Source of the DNA: a virus
DNA: 30,006 nt
IMG/VR virus record: IMGVR_UViG_3300023240_000078
Location: 1-30,006 of that record
Direction: 5' to 3' (one strand)
Every line of letters begins with the position of its first letter. Position 1 is the stretch's first letter. The notes under the pieces were generated by a model. It had not been told where the DNA came from. It saw only the letters and a list, made by a program, of their open reading frames with translations, and ran no database searches. Positions 14,961 to 21,274 of this stretch are shown here, one piece after another. The position numbers and the translations under genes are program-made.

Positions 14961-15089
14961 ATGCTAAAGTTTACATTAAAAGCTATAAAAGTACGTAAAA
15001 AGCCGCCAGAGAACTTTAAAGGCGGTAAACATAGAGTTGCTATTAAGTACACTCGTAAAGTTAAACATAAAACCATTAAGGAGCTTTAA
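14961..15089 (+). CDS. Small basic 42-aa protein
   Basis: Nearly one third of the residues are Lys or Arg (AIKVRKKPPENFKGGKHRVA). It could bind nucleic acid. The ATG follows the AAAGG of the hairpin behind the zinc-finger pair, about 12 bases away. Its stop lies just before the next start, and the AAGGAG inside its last codons serves the next gene. The shortness makes it a moderate call. Confidence 0.45.
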   Translation: MLKFTLKAIKVRKKPPENFKGGKHRVAIKYTRKVKHKTIKEL

Positions 15090-15090
15090 T

Positions 15091-15249
15091 ATGTCGCGAA
15101 ATAGACCTAAGAAAGGCCAGTGGGTTGTTATTAACTCTTCAATGCATGAACCTAGAAAAGCTAGAGTATCTGGGTTATTAAGTGCTCAGTTTGCTTATAA
15201 GTTTAAAGGTTTAATATTCTTTTGTCTTTATACAGGAGATTGGAAATGA
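15091..15249 (+). CDS. Small 52-aa basic protein
   Basis: Start chosen at 15091 because AAGGAG lies 7 nt upstream; an upstream in-frame ATG at 15037 has no such site. The product (SRNRPKKGQWVVINSSMHEP, later FIFFCLYTG-like) combines a basic N-terminus with a hydrophobic C-terminus. Its stop overlaps the next start (ATGA). Unknown function. Confidence 0.55.
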   Translation: MSRNRPKKGQWVVINSSMHEPRKARVSGLLSAQFAYKFKGLIFFCLYTGDWK

Positions 15250-15353
15250 AAAATATAGCAAGTTTTTTATTATTAGGCTTAATTTTTTGGGGTATGATAT
15301 GTGTTGTATCTATTTTACATCATTTTGCCTTCGGAGGTGGTTTACCGTTATGA
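15246..15353 (+). CDS. Small membrane protein, 35 aa
   Basis: One predicted membrane helix (residues ~6-25, ASFLLLGLIFWGMICVVSIL). It overlaps the preceding gene by ATGA and the next by ATGA, and so sits in a translationally coupled chain. Unknown function. Confidence 0.55.
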   Translation: MKNIASFLLLGLIFWGMICVVSILHHFAFGGGLPL

Positions 15354-15499
15354 AAAGTGCGATAGCAGAGTTTTATATGTCTGTACTTCATTATCTTAAG
15401 TCTAATAAGGCTTCGGATACTACAGACTTAGTAGCCAATGAAGTTCTTAATAGCCCTTCAGTAATATTTAATACGGAGATTAACCATTATGAGTCTTAA
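15350..15499 (+). CDS. Small 49-aa protein
   Basis: The start at 15350 overlaps the stop of the membrane-protein gene by ATGA, with GGAGG upstream. An in-frame ATG at 15287 exists but would overlap the membrane protein deeply. The product has an N-terminal hydrophobic helix (MKSAIAEFYMSVLHYLKS) and an acidic rest. No family. Confidence 0.5.
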   Translation: MKSAIAEFYMSVLHYLKSNKASDTTDLVANEVLNSPSVIFNTEINHYES

Positions 15500-15809
15500 A
15501 AAGAGTTTAATAGAAGTTAAAAGTTTAATAGATACCCCTGAAAAGTGGTGTAAATATAAATATGCTAGGGATAGCAGTGGGATACCTGTAAGTTATAAAT
15601 CTCCTAGAGCTTGTAGTTTCTGTATCTTAGGGGCTGTACGTAGAGTAAGAATTGAAGAGCAGCTTGACGTCTTAAGAGAGCTTAGAAAGTTTATACCTAA
15701 TAAACAAACTAATAGAAGGAATTTAAAGTTAAATATTTTTAATGATAATGCTACCCATAATGAGGTTATGGCTTTATTTGATAGAGCAATAAAACTAACG
15801 CCTGAATAA
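15489..15809 (+). CDS. DUF6197-like protein, copy 1
   Basis: A 106-aa protein with the signature pieces of this small phage/actinobacterial family: PEKW, ARDSSGIPV, ACSFCILGAV, then IFNDNATHNEVMALFDRAI. Residues around FC-LGA and FNDxxTHxEV are shared with the copies at 16155 and 16687. The function of the family is unknown. It overlaps the previous gene by 11 bases, with GGAG before the start. Identification with DUF6197 is from memory of its motif pattern. Confidence 0.7.
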   Translation: MSLKKSLIEVKSLIDTPEKWCKYKYARDSSGIPVSYKSPRACSFCILGAVRRVRIEEQLDVLRELRKFIPNKQTNRRNLKLNIFNDNATHNEVMALFDRAIKLTPE

Positions 15810-15830
15810 TTACCCCTGCGATTATAGGGG

Positions 15831-15859
15831 TTGACACGAGAGACCAACTGTGATGTTCT
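15831..15859 (+). promoter_or_regulatory. Putative promoter with inverted repeat
   Basis: TTGACA (15831-15836) with TGTTCT at 17-base spacing. GAGACCA (15840-15846) and TGGTCTC (15861-15867) form a 7-bp dyad around the -10 region. The block CCAACTGTGATGTTCTGTGG is almost the same as at 18250-18285. Confidence 0.45.
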
Positions 15860-15907
15860 GTGGTCTCCTCTTCACCACAATCTATATTTATATAAAGGCT
15901 AACGCAT

Positions 15908-16153
15908 ATGATTCAGTTTCAAGGTAAAGTACTTTCCGAGACTAAAGGTAAATATGAATCCTTTTACTACCAAGATGGACTTCTTAAGCTACAAGTTATA
16001 CAGACTAAGGAGTGTAAAAATCCCCTTAAAGCCTGTGAAAAAGCTGTAATGAGTATTCAAGGCATTAAAGCCAATGTGTTCGACTACAATGGCGGTACAT
16101 CCTTTGGAGGTAATATAGTAGCCTTCGTTCAAGAGTTTACAGAGGTTAAATGA
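15908..16153 (+). CDS. 81-aa protein of unknown function
   Basis: A compact alternating beta/helix protein (MIQFQGKVLSETKGKYES, later GGTSFGGNIVAFVQEF). The start lies behind AAAGGCTAACGCAT, a modest ribosome site. It is the first gene behind the promoter at 15831, ending one base before the start of the second DUF6197-like gene. Unknown role. Confidence 0.6.
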   Translation: MIQFQGKVLSETKGKYESFYYQDGLLKLQVIQTKECKNPLKACEKAVMSIQGIKANVFDYNGGTSFGGNIVAFVQEFTEVK

Positions 16154-16154
16154 T

Positions 16155-16475
16155 ATGAATCCCTTTAAAAAGTTAGTAATTAAAAATATATTGATTAAAG
16201 CTAAAGCGGTTATAGCTAACCCGGATAATTGGATTCAGAACTCTATGGCTCAGGGTATAGATGGGTGGCAGACTAGTGTTTCAGATCCTCAAGCCTGTAA
16301 GTTCTGTAGTGTAGGAGCAATCTATAAGGTAAATGGCTCGATGAATAGTGTTACAGAGTTAGCACGTATTGCTTTAGAGAAAAATACCGGAGGTCTTTCT
16401 TTAGATATGTTTAACGATACCCATACACATCAAGAAGTAATGGCTTTATTTGATACGGCGATTAAAAATGCTTAA
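16155..16475 (+). CDS. DUF6197-like protein, copy 2
   Basis: A 106-aa paralogue: NPDNWI, ACKFCSVGAIYKV and FNDTHTHQEVMALFDTAI. Two cysteines (CKFC) sit at the same place as in the other copies. The start follows GAGGTTAAATGAT, with the upstream stop two bases away. Unknown function; triplication suggests a role under selection against host variation. Confidence 0.7.
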   Translation: MNPFKKLVIKNILIKAKAVIANPDNWIQNSMAQGIDGWQTSVSDPQACKFCSVGAIYKVNGSMNSVTELARIALEKNTGGLSLDMFNDTHTHQEVMALFDTAIKNA

Positions 16476-16517
16476 ATACTATGCAGGAATAGGACACAGA
16501 ACGAGAAAGAGAATTAT

Positions 16518-16676
16518 ATGTATATAGAGATTTTACTTAAAGAGGCTAAAAAGGAAAATTTAGACTTTTACAAGCTTTACGCTAGTAGAAAGTTTGGTTT
16601 ACCTTATGAAGAGGTCACTCCTATATTAAGAAGGAAAGCTAAAGAGTCTTTACACCACTACTTTTATAGTAATTAA
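16518..16676 (+). CDS. Small 52-aa protein
   Basis: A charged helical protein (MYIEILLKEAKKENLDFYKL, later TPILRRKAKESL). It sits between two DUF6197-like genes with GAGA before the ATG; the shortness makes it moderate. The pattern of helices with Arg/Lys and Glu may suit protein binding. No family. Confidence 0.5.
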   Translation: MYIEILLKEAKKENLDFYKLYASRKFGLPYEEVTPILRRKAKESLHHYFYSN

Positions 16677-16686
16677 GGAGAAATAC

Positions 16687-17001
16687 ATGGACTTAGCAGT
16701 TAAAGTTATGTTAGAAAAAGCTAAAAATCTAATACGTAATCCTGATAATTGGACTACAGAAAAATATGCTAGAGATGCTAATGGAGTAAGTGTTAATCCT
16801 AAAAGCCCTGAAGCCTGTAAATTTTGTGTTCTAGGGGCTATTATGAATATACAGGGAGTGAATTGTGATGACCTTGATTATGTTTCCCGTATTTTATATA
16901 AAGCAACAGGTTATCTTAATATATCTTCTTTCAACGACAGCCATACACATAAACAAGTACTAGAGTTATTAGATAAAGCAATTAAAATAAATGGAGACTA
17001 A
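16687..17001 (+). CDS. DUF6197-like protein, copy 3
   Basis: A 104-aa paralogue with NPDNWT, ARDANGVSV, ACKFCVLGAIMNI and FNDSHTHKQVLELLDKAI. It is closer to the first copy in ARDxxGxxV and to the second in NPDNW. AAGGAG lies 6 nt before the ATG. Unknown function. Confidence 0.7.
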   Translation: MDLAVKVMLEKAKNLIRNPDNWTTEKYARDANGVSVNPKSPEACKFCVLGAIMNIQGVNCDDLDYVSRILYKATGYLNISSFNDSHTHKQVLELLDKAIKINGD

Positions 17002-17004
17002 ACC

Positions 17005-17529
17005 ATGCCATCAAGTTATTTAGAATTTACAGCTCATTTAATGTCGCATATCAGAGTAAATCCTGATAAACATAATGCAATCTTTTTATCCAAAGGTCGC
17101 TATACTGTAAGGCATATAGAACTAGAGGATTCTTCTTTTGATTCTATGATTGAAGGGCTTTTAAACTTTAATAAAAGTGCTGACCATACTAGATGTATTA
17201 TGGTTAAAAGTCCTAATAGTATTTTAAGATCTTTAGCATCCTGTAGACCCATATGTAATAAGTTTATGGGGCCTATGCCTTTAGTAAAGAGTATGTTGAC
17301 CTATTGTGCCCCTATGGAAAACGCTAAAATAGAGACTGTTAACTTTAAAGCAGTAGGAAGACTAGACGAAGCCTATTTAGTCCCTGATAGAAGGCAATTA
17401 GCTGCTGAAATGGTTAATGATAATAATGACCTAGTAGAGTTGGCTAAAACATCAATGAACTTAGCGAGTGTTACTGTAGGAGGCGCTGTAGCCTTTGAAG
17501 GCGCTCCATTATATGAAGTGAGGAGATAG
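17005..17529 (+). CDS. 174-aa protein of unknown function
   Basis: A mixed alpha/beta protein with a few cysteines in the middle (RCIMVKSPNSI, ASCRPICNK, MLTYCAP) and a Gly/Ala-rich C-terminus (ASVTVGGAVAFEGAPLY). No domain is recognised. GGAG precedes the start by about 8 bases. It ends shortly before the membrane-protein gene at 17531. Confidence 0.65.
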   Translation: MPSSYLEFTAHLMSHIRVNPDKHNAIFLSKGRYTVRHIELEDSSFDSMIEGLLNFNKSADHTRCIMVKSPNSILRSLASCRPICNKFMGPMPLVKSMLTYCAPMENAKIETVNFKAVGRLDEAYLVPDRRQLAAEMVNDNNDLVELAKTSMNLASVTVGGAVAFEGAPLYEVRR

Positions 17530-17530
17530 A

Positions 17531-17707
17531 ATGGACGTATATACTATAGGATTTATAATATTATTAATATGTATAGGATTTATGACTTATTACTTATCTA
17601 AGTATTACTTAATAAGTTTTACTCGTCTTTTTATTTGTTATATTGTATGCTTTTTAGTAGGTTGGTTTAATAAGGAAATTACAGACTTTATAATGAGGTT
17701 AATATGA
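17531..17707 (+). CDS. Small membrane protein, 58 aa
   Basis: Two predicted membrane helices (residues ~5-22 and 30-46). The end (GWFNKEITDFI) resembles the end of the protein at 18017 (GWYSNDLVDFY), so the pair is probably paralogous. The AGGAGAT of the upstream stop region serves as ribosome site. It overlaps the next tiny gene in ATGA. Confidence 0.65.
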   Translation: MDVYTIGFIILLICIGFMTYYLSKYYLISFTRLFICYIVCFLVGWFNKEITDFIMRLI

Positions 17708-17766
17708 TTAAAGTAATTAGAAAAGAAGATGTTATGATGGCTTCTATAGAGGTAATAGAGTTATGA
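17704..17766 (+). CDS. 20-aa micropeptide coupled on both sides
   Basis: ATG at 17704 overlaps the stop of the membrane protein (ATGA), and its stop overlaps the start of the lipoprotein (ATGA). The product is MIKVIRKEDVMMASIEVIEL. It may be a true peptide or a translational bridge keeping ribosomes on the next gene. Confidence 0.4.
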   Translation: MIKVIRKEDVMMASIEVIEL

Positions 17767-18017
17767 AAACTTTAAGTTTAATGTTACTATTAGTAGTAGT
17801 ACTATCAGGTTGTCAATCCTTTAATTCAGATAGACCTAAAAAGATTGAATGTTCTAAAGACCTTACAGTACCTATATCTTCCTGTATAAGTTATAGGAAA
17901 CCTTATAAAATACCTACTAAATGTGAAGTAGAAATTGTAGATAGTTGGGGTATAAAGTCCTGTATTACTAGGAATACTCTACGTATAATGTTAAATAATA
18001 CAACAGGAGTTTATTAA
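17763..18017 (+). CDS. Small lipoprotein
   Basis: An 84-aa protein with a signal peptide (residues 1-16, hydrophobic LMLLLVVV) and a lipobox LSGC at 14-17, so C17 should be lipidated. The mature part has four further cysteines (C30, C41, C54, C67), which could form two disulphides, so it is probably periplasmic. Phage lipoproteins of this size include outer-membrane spanins and superinfection-exclusion proteins; the lysis context is missing here, so the second is a reasonable guess. Its stop overlaps the next start by one base (TAATG). Confidence 0.75.
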   Translation: MKTLSLMLLLVVVLSGCQSFNSDRPKKIECSKDLTVPISSCISYRKPYKIPTKCEVEIVDSWGIKSCITRNTLRIMLNNTTGVY

Positions 18018-18208
18018 TGGAAAGTTACTTTAAATTTAAATATATTATAGGTATCATATTACATGTAGTACCTCTAGCACTTATATCGGTTTACTTAAGT
18101 CTTCCTGAATATTTTATACTTGTATTAGTATTTTTTATAGGGTGGTATAGTAACGATTTAGTAGACTTCTATATTAAAACCTTTAAAAAGCTGACTGGCA
18201 ATCTATAG
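18017..18208 (+). CDS. Small membrane protein, 63 aa
   Basis: Two predicted membrane helices (residues ~8-27 and 31-47) and a Lys-rich tail (KTFKKLTGNL). It resembles the 58-aa protein on the other side of the lipoprotein at its C-terminal GW-x5-DF motif. It is translationally coupled to the lipoprotein. Confidence 0.65.
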   Translation: MESYFKFKYIIGIILHVVPLALISVYLSLPEYFILVLVFFIGWYSNDLVDFYIKTFKKLTGNL

Positions 18209-18249
18209 AATAACGCACATACCTGTATTGAATATCACACGAATAGGGC

Positions 18250-18278
18250 TGGACATTCTCAGCCAACTGTGGTGTTCT
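18250..18278 (+). promoter_or_regulatory. Putative promoter of the 18419 region
   Basis: TGGACA (18250-18255) with TGTTCT at 17-base spacing. GGCTG/CAGCC form a hairpin around the -35 region. It shares AATAGGGCTKGACATTC with the site at 27605, and CCAACTGTGRTGTTCTGTGG with 15831. Confidence 0.4.
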
Positions 18279-18348
18279 GTGGGAAGTCAGGGCAGCAGTG
18301 CATCACCTGAAAAGAAATACACTCACACGTTTATAAGGAGAAACTGAT

Positions 18349-18357
18349 ATGCCTTAA
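18349..18357 (+). other. Start-stop minigene (ATG CCT TAA) with a strong ribosome site
   Basis: AAGGAG (18335-18340) lies 8 nt before an ATG that is followed by one codon and a stop. The next frame after a +1 shift would give a 16-aa hydrophobic peptide. It may be a real minigene, a broken gene or a regulatory signal. The leader ACACTCACAC also precedes the gene at 12704. Confidence 0.35.
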
Positions 18358-18418
18358 ACTAGTAGGATTATATTTTTATATTACTTATTTATCAACATAA
18401 CCTTAAAAGGTATACACA

Positions 18419-18937
18419 ATGAATAAAGCAAATTTTGATTATAGTAGTTTAGAAGCGGATCGAGAAGCCACCTATAGGCAGAAGTTAGGTATAGGTAATC
18501 TATTTAGTGGTAAAGGCTTTAAATGTCTTCAAGAAGGCGAGAAGCCTGACTGGGCACAAGGAAGACGTATTGCGGCAATGATAACTGATTATCATGCTAA
18601 TATATCTAAAGATACTTTAACTCATGGTAGAGTCCAAGAGATTAGAGCACTAAAGAGTCTTCCTAAAGTCTATAAAGACCTTTACGATAAAGATAAAGTA
18701 GGGATGAATACAGTAGACAGAGTAAGTTCTAAAGAAACTAGTGAGCCAGTTAGTACTAAAAAGCCCTCTTCTAATGAGAATCTATTGGTTTTAGATCTAA
18801 ATGATCCTGAAGCTGTAGAGAAACTTAGAAAGGCTTTACATATTGATAGTAAAGTATATGAAGACACTGAAGACGATGGGGATAAAGGCCCTAGTAATTC
18901 AGAGATTGAAAGTGAAGAAGGTAACTTTAACCCCTAA
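18419..18937 (+). CDS. 172-aa protein with acidic C-terminus, unknown
   Basis: The N-terminal part (ATYRQKLGIGNLFSGKGFKC then EKPDWAQGRRIAAMITDYHA) looks like a folded domain. The C-terminal ~55 residues are Asp/Glu-rich and probably disordered (DTEDDGDKGPSNSEIESEEG). Such tails occur in DNA-mimic or protein-binding phage proteins, but no family is recognised. A weak AAAAGG precedes the start. It is followed by a terminator. Confidence 0.65.
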   Translation: MNKANFDYSSLEADREATYRQKLGIGNLFSGKGFKCLQEGEKPDWAQGRRIAAMITDYHANISKDTLTHGRVQEIRALKSLPKVYKDLYDKDKVGMNTVDRVSSKETSEPVSTKKPSSNENLLVLDLNDPEAVEKLRKALHIDSKVYEDTEDDGDKGPSNSEIESEEGNFNP

Positions 18938-18966
18938 GTAATACTTTCCTCTGAAGGTTCTAATAG

Positions 18967-18984
18967 AGCCTTTGGAGGCTTTTT
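18967..18984 (+). terminator. Rho-independent terminator
   Basis: AGCCT-TTGG-AGGCT forms a 5-bp stem with a 4-nt loop, followed by four Ts and then AGATT. It ends the transcript of the 172-aa gene. Confidence 0.7.
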
Positions 18985-19002
18985 AGATTAAAAGGTACCT
19001 AT

Positions 19003-19188
19003 ATGGAAATTTTAAAAGATTTTAGAAATGTTTTATACACTATACCTAGTATATATTATTTAGGTATAAATTTGGTTTTAATGTTTATTGTTCTTTTTGC
19101 TGGTTTGGGTTTATTAGTTAATGTAGGTTTAGTTATTACTCAAGTTACCTGTATGTTTTTACACTTTAAAACTAGCGCTAAGTCTTAA
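19003..19188 (+). CDS. Small membrane protein, 61 aa
   Basis: The protein is mostly hydrophobic from residue 17 to 56 (LGINLVLMFIVLFAGLGLLV and VGLVITQVTCMFLHF), probably two membrane helices. AAAAGG precedes the ATG. Unknown function. Confidence 0.6.
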   Translation: MEILKDFRNVLYTIPSIYYLGINLVLMFIVLFAGLGLLVNVGLVITQVTCMFLHFKTSAKS

Positions 19189-19200
19189 GGAGATATTTAT

Positions 19201-19407
19201 ATGGAATGGTTTTTATTGTATTTTATAGGGTGTGTAATTGTATTTGGACTTTCTAACGCTTACTGGATAAATATACATAATGTTTATAACGAGCCTGTAG
19301 TGTGGTGTACAAGTTTATTTAGCTTTGTTATGTTACCTCTTTTACTTATACTTTATAATATGGGTAGCTATACTTACTGTGGTTTTAGTTATAAATTAAA
19401 AATGTAG
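19201..19407 (+). CDS. Small membrane protein, 68 aa
   Basis: Two membrane helices (residues ~2-20 and 36-54) flank a loop with WINIHNVYNEPVVW. AAGGAGATATTT precedes the ATG. Unknown function. Confidence 0.6.
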   Translation: MEWFLLYFIGCVIVFGLSNAYWINIHNVYNEPVVWCTSLFSFVMLPLLLILYNMGSYTYCGFSYKLKM

Positions 19408-19415
19408 AGGCTTGT

Positions 19416-19874
19416 ATGAAAAAATACTTAGTGATAAGAGATGGTGAGAGTACTAGTTTACACAAAAGAGGTGAAACTTATGAAGCTGAAGTAAAAACTA
19501 TTTCAAATAAGTCCCTAGTACTCTTACCATTAGGATGTAATTATTCAATAGAGTTTAAAGTTAATATTTATGGTAAATATTTAAACCCTTTATGGACATT
19601 AATAATTGAAGATGGAGAAGATGAAATGAAAAGTAATTCTTGTAGTTTAGGATCAGCTCTAGATATTAAAACAGTTGTTACTGTTGACGGTACGGACATT
19701 AAGCTCTTAGATGTAAAAGGTGTCCTTAATTGTATTAAAAAGGAGCAGAATAGTATAGTTCAATTACAGGACGTACTAATTACAGTTACTTGCGTAGCTG
19801 TTACTCGTATGATAGAGACTCATAAGGCTAATATTTCATTCTTTGTTTCGGAGCTAGATAGTCGTGAGGAGTAA
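19416..19874 (+). CDS. 152-aa protein upstream of the ligase island
   Basis: A protein of unknown fold with an N-terminal beta region (KKYLVIRDGESTSLHKRGET) and a helical C-terminus. No domain is recognised. AGAGG lies shortly before the ATG. Its stop is two bases before the next start, so it may belong to the same operon as the ATP-grasp gene. Confidence 0.6.
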   Translation: MKKYLVIRDGESTSLHKRGETYEAEVKTISNKSLVLLPLGCNYSIEFKVNIYGKYLNPLWTLIIEDGEDEMKSNSCSLGSALDIKTVVTVDGTDIKLLDVKGVLNCIKKEQNSIVQLQDVLITVTCVAVTRMIETHKANISFFVSELDSREE

Positions 19875-19876
19875 TA

Positions 19877-20713
19877 ATGACCTACTTAAATCCTTATATC
19901 CTAAGACGTTTAAAACTAGGAAGAACTAGTACACCAGCTATAGCGGCCTTATCTACTACAGGTATTATAAGTCGTAGATATAGTCATCAGATACCCCCTG
20001 AATGTGATCTTGTTATTCGATGGGGCTGTACAGCTAACATTAGACAACAGAATGTAATTAATACTGCTCATGCTATTCATGAAGTTAATGATAAAAGCTT
20101 ATTTAGAGTTAAACTAAATGAAGCTGAATTATGTCCTGAGACTTGGAACGCTTCTAATAGACATGGTATCGTATTACCTTGTATTGTAAGACCTCAGCAC
20201 CATAGTAGAGGACTTAGGTTATATTATTGTATGAACCAAGTACAACTACAAACAGCTATTGAGCGTTGCGGTGAAGGTTGGTATGCTTCCGAGTATATCC
20301 CTAAAGACGCAGAGTATAGAGTCTTTGTATCTCAAGGTCGATGCATTGCAGTAGCTAAAAAGAATCCAGAGAACTCTGAAGCAATCGCTTGGAACGTAGC
20401 ACAAGGAGGAGATTTTGAAAATGTCAGATGGGACGCATGGCCCCTTAAAGCCGTCAAGGTCTCTATTGAAGCATTTAACCTTTCCTCATTGGACTTTGGT
20501 GGAGTCGATATTATGGTGGGTAGTAATGGGAATTGTTATGTACTCGAAATTAACAGCGCCCCTAGTCTAACATCCCCATATAGACAGGAGTGCATGACTA
20601 AAGCTTTAGACTATATGATTACTAATGGTAAAGAAAGGATACCTTTAATAGAAGAAAGGGGAGGATATCTTAAGTTTATTCACCCTTGTATTAATGAGAG
20701 GGCTAGAGTATGA
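19877..20713 (+). CDS. ATP-grasp ligase
   Basis: A 278-aa protein with the late ATP-grasp signature: YIPKDAEYRVFV (residues 140-151) followed by LDFGGVDIMVGSNGNCYVLE (205-224) and INSAPSL. D206, D211, E224 and N226 are the usual metal/ATP ligands. The N-terminal part has RWGCTANIR and a glycine/basic loop RPQHHSRG (105-112). Enzymes of this fold form amide bonds by activating a carboxyl with ATP. GAGGAG precedes the ATG. It opens the island that continues to 26303. Confidence 0.88.
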   Translation: MTYLNPYILRRLKLGRTSTPAIAALSTTGIISRRYSHQIPPECDLVIRWGCTANIRQQNVINTAHAIHEVNDKSLFRVKLNEAELCPETWNASNRHGIVLPCIVRPQHHSRGLRLYYCMNQVQLQTAIERCGEGWYASEYIPKDAEYRVFVSQGRCIAVAKKNPENSEAIAWNVAQGGDFENVRWDAWPLKAVKVSIEAFNLSSLDFGGVDIMVGSNGNCYVLEINSAPSLTSPYRQECMTKALDYMITNGKERIPLIEERGGYLKFIHPCINERARV

Positions 20714-20928
20714 AAATTATAAAGGAACCCAATAAACCTATAGCTCGCTATCAAAACTTTATAACAGGAGATCATATTACTTTGTATAATAGTAGAAATG
20801 TTTATAATATAATTATAGGACAAGAAGAAGGAATAGTACAATCAACGTTGGAATGTTTTAATATTATAAGTGCTTTAGAGATTTTTAGTAATCAAGTAAA
20901 CAAACTAATAGGACTAAAACATGCATAA
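20710..20928 (+). CDS. 72-aa protein inside the ligase island
   Basis: It overlaps the ATP-grasp stop by ATGA and the next start by 8 bases. The sequence (KIIKEPNKPIARYQNFITGD, LEIFSNQVNKLIGLKHA) has no recognised motif. It could be a peptide or acceptor substrate of the ligases, but this is speculation. Confidence 0.6.
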   Translation: MKIIKEPNKPIARYQNFITGDHITLYNSRNVYNIIIGQEEGIVQSTLECFNIISALEIFSNQVNKLIGLKHA

Positions 20929-21274
20929 ATTAGCAGTGTATGGTACATTAAGGTCTAAAGATTCTTGGTCGGGCGTTTTAAGTACTCAAATATATTTAGG
21001 AAAAGGACTTCTCCCTAACAATATAGCTATTCATGATTTAGGAGGTTATCCTGCTGTACGTATTATTAAAGGAGTAGTAGATAAGCCTACAATCTGCGAA
21101 GTCTATGAAATAGATGATGTAGCTCTTGCTCGATGCGATCAAATAGAAGGCCACCCTAATTTTTATGAAAGACGTTTAGTAGATATTGATGGTTATGGTG
21201 ATTGTCTTGTATATTTTTTAGATGATTGTGAGTCTTATCCTCGTATTATTTCAGGAGATTGGTTTGATAAATAA
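20921..21274 (+). CDS. Gamma-glutamylcyclotransferase-like protein
   Basis: A 117-aa GGCT-fold protein. YGTLR (residues 7-11), GGYPAV (41-46), VYEIDD (61-66) and DQIEGHPNFYERR (73-85) are all present, and the glutamate at 76 sits at the catalytic position. Enzymes of this fold release gamma-glutamyl groups as 5-oxoproline or remove gamma-glutamyl protection (as BtrG does). In a ligase island it probably trims or finishes a gamma-glutamyl conjugate. Confidence 0.88.
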   Translation: MHKLAVYGTLRSKDSWSGVLSTQIYLGKGLLPNNIAIHDLGGYPAVRIIKGVVDKPTICEVYEIDDVALARCDQIEGHPNFYERRLVDIDGYGDCLVYFLDDCESYPRIISGDWFDK

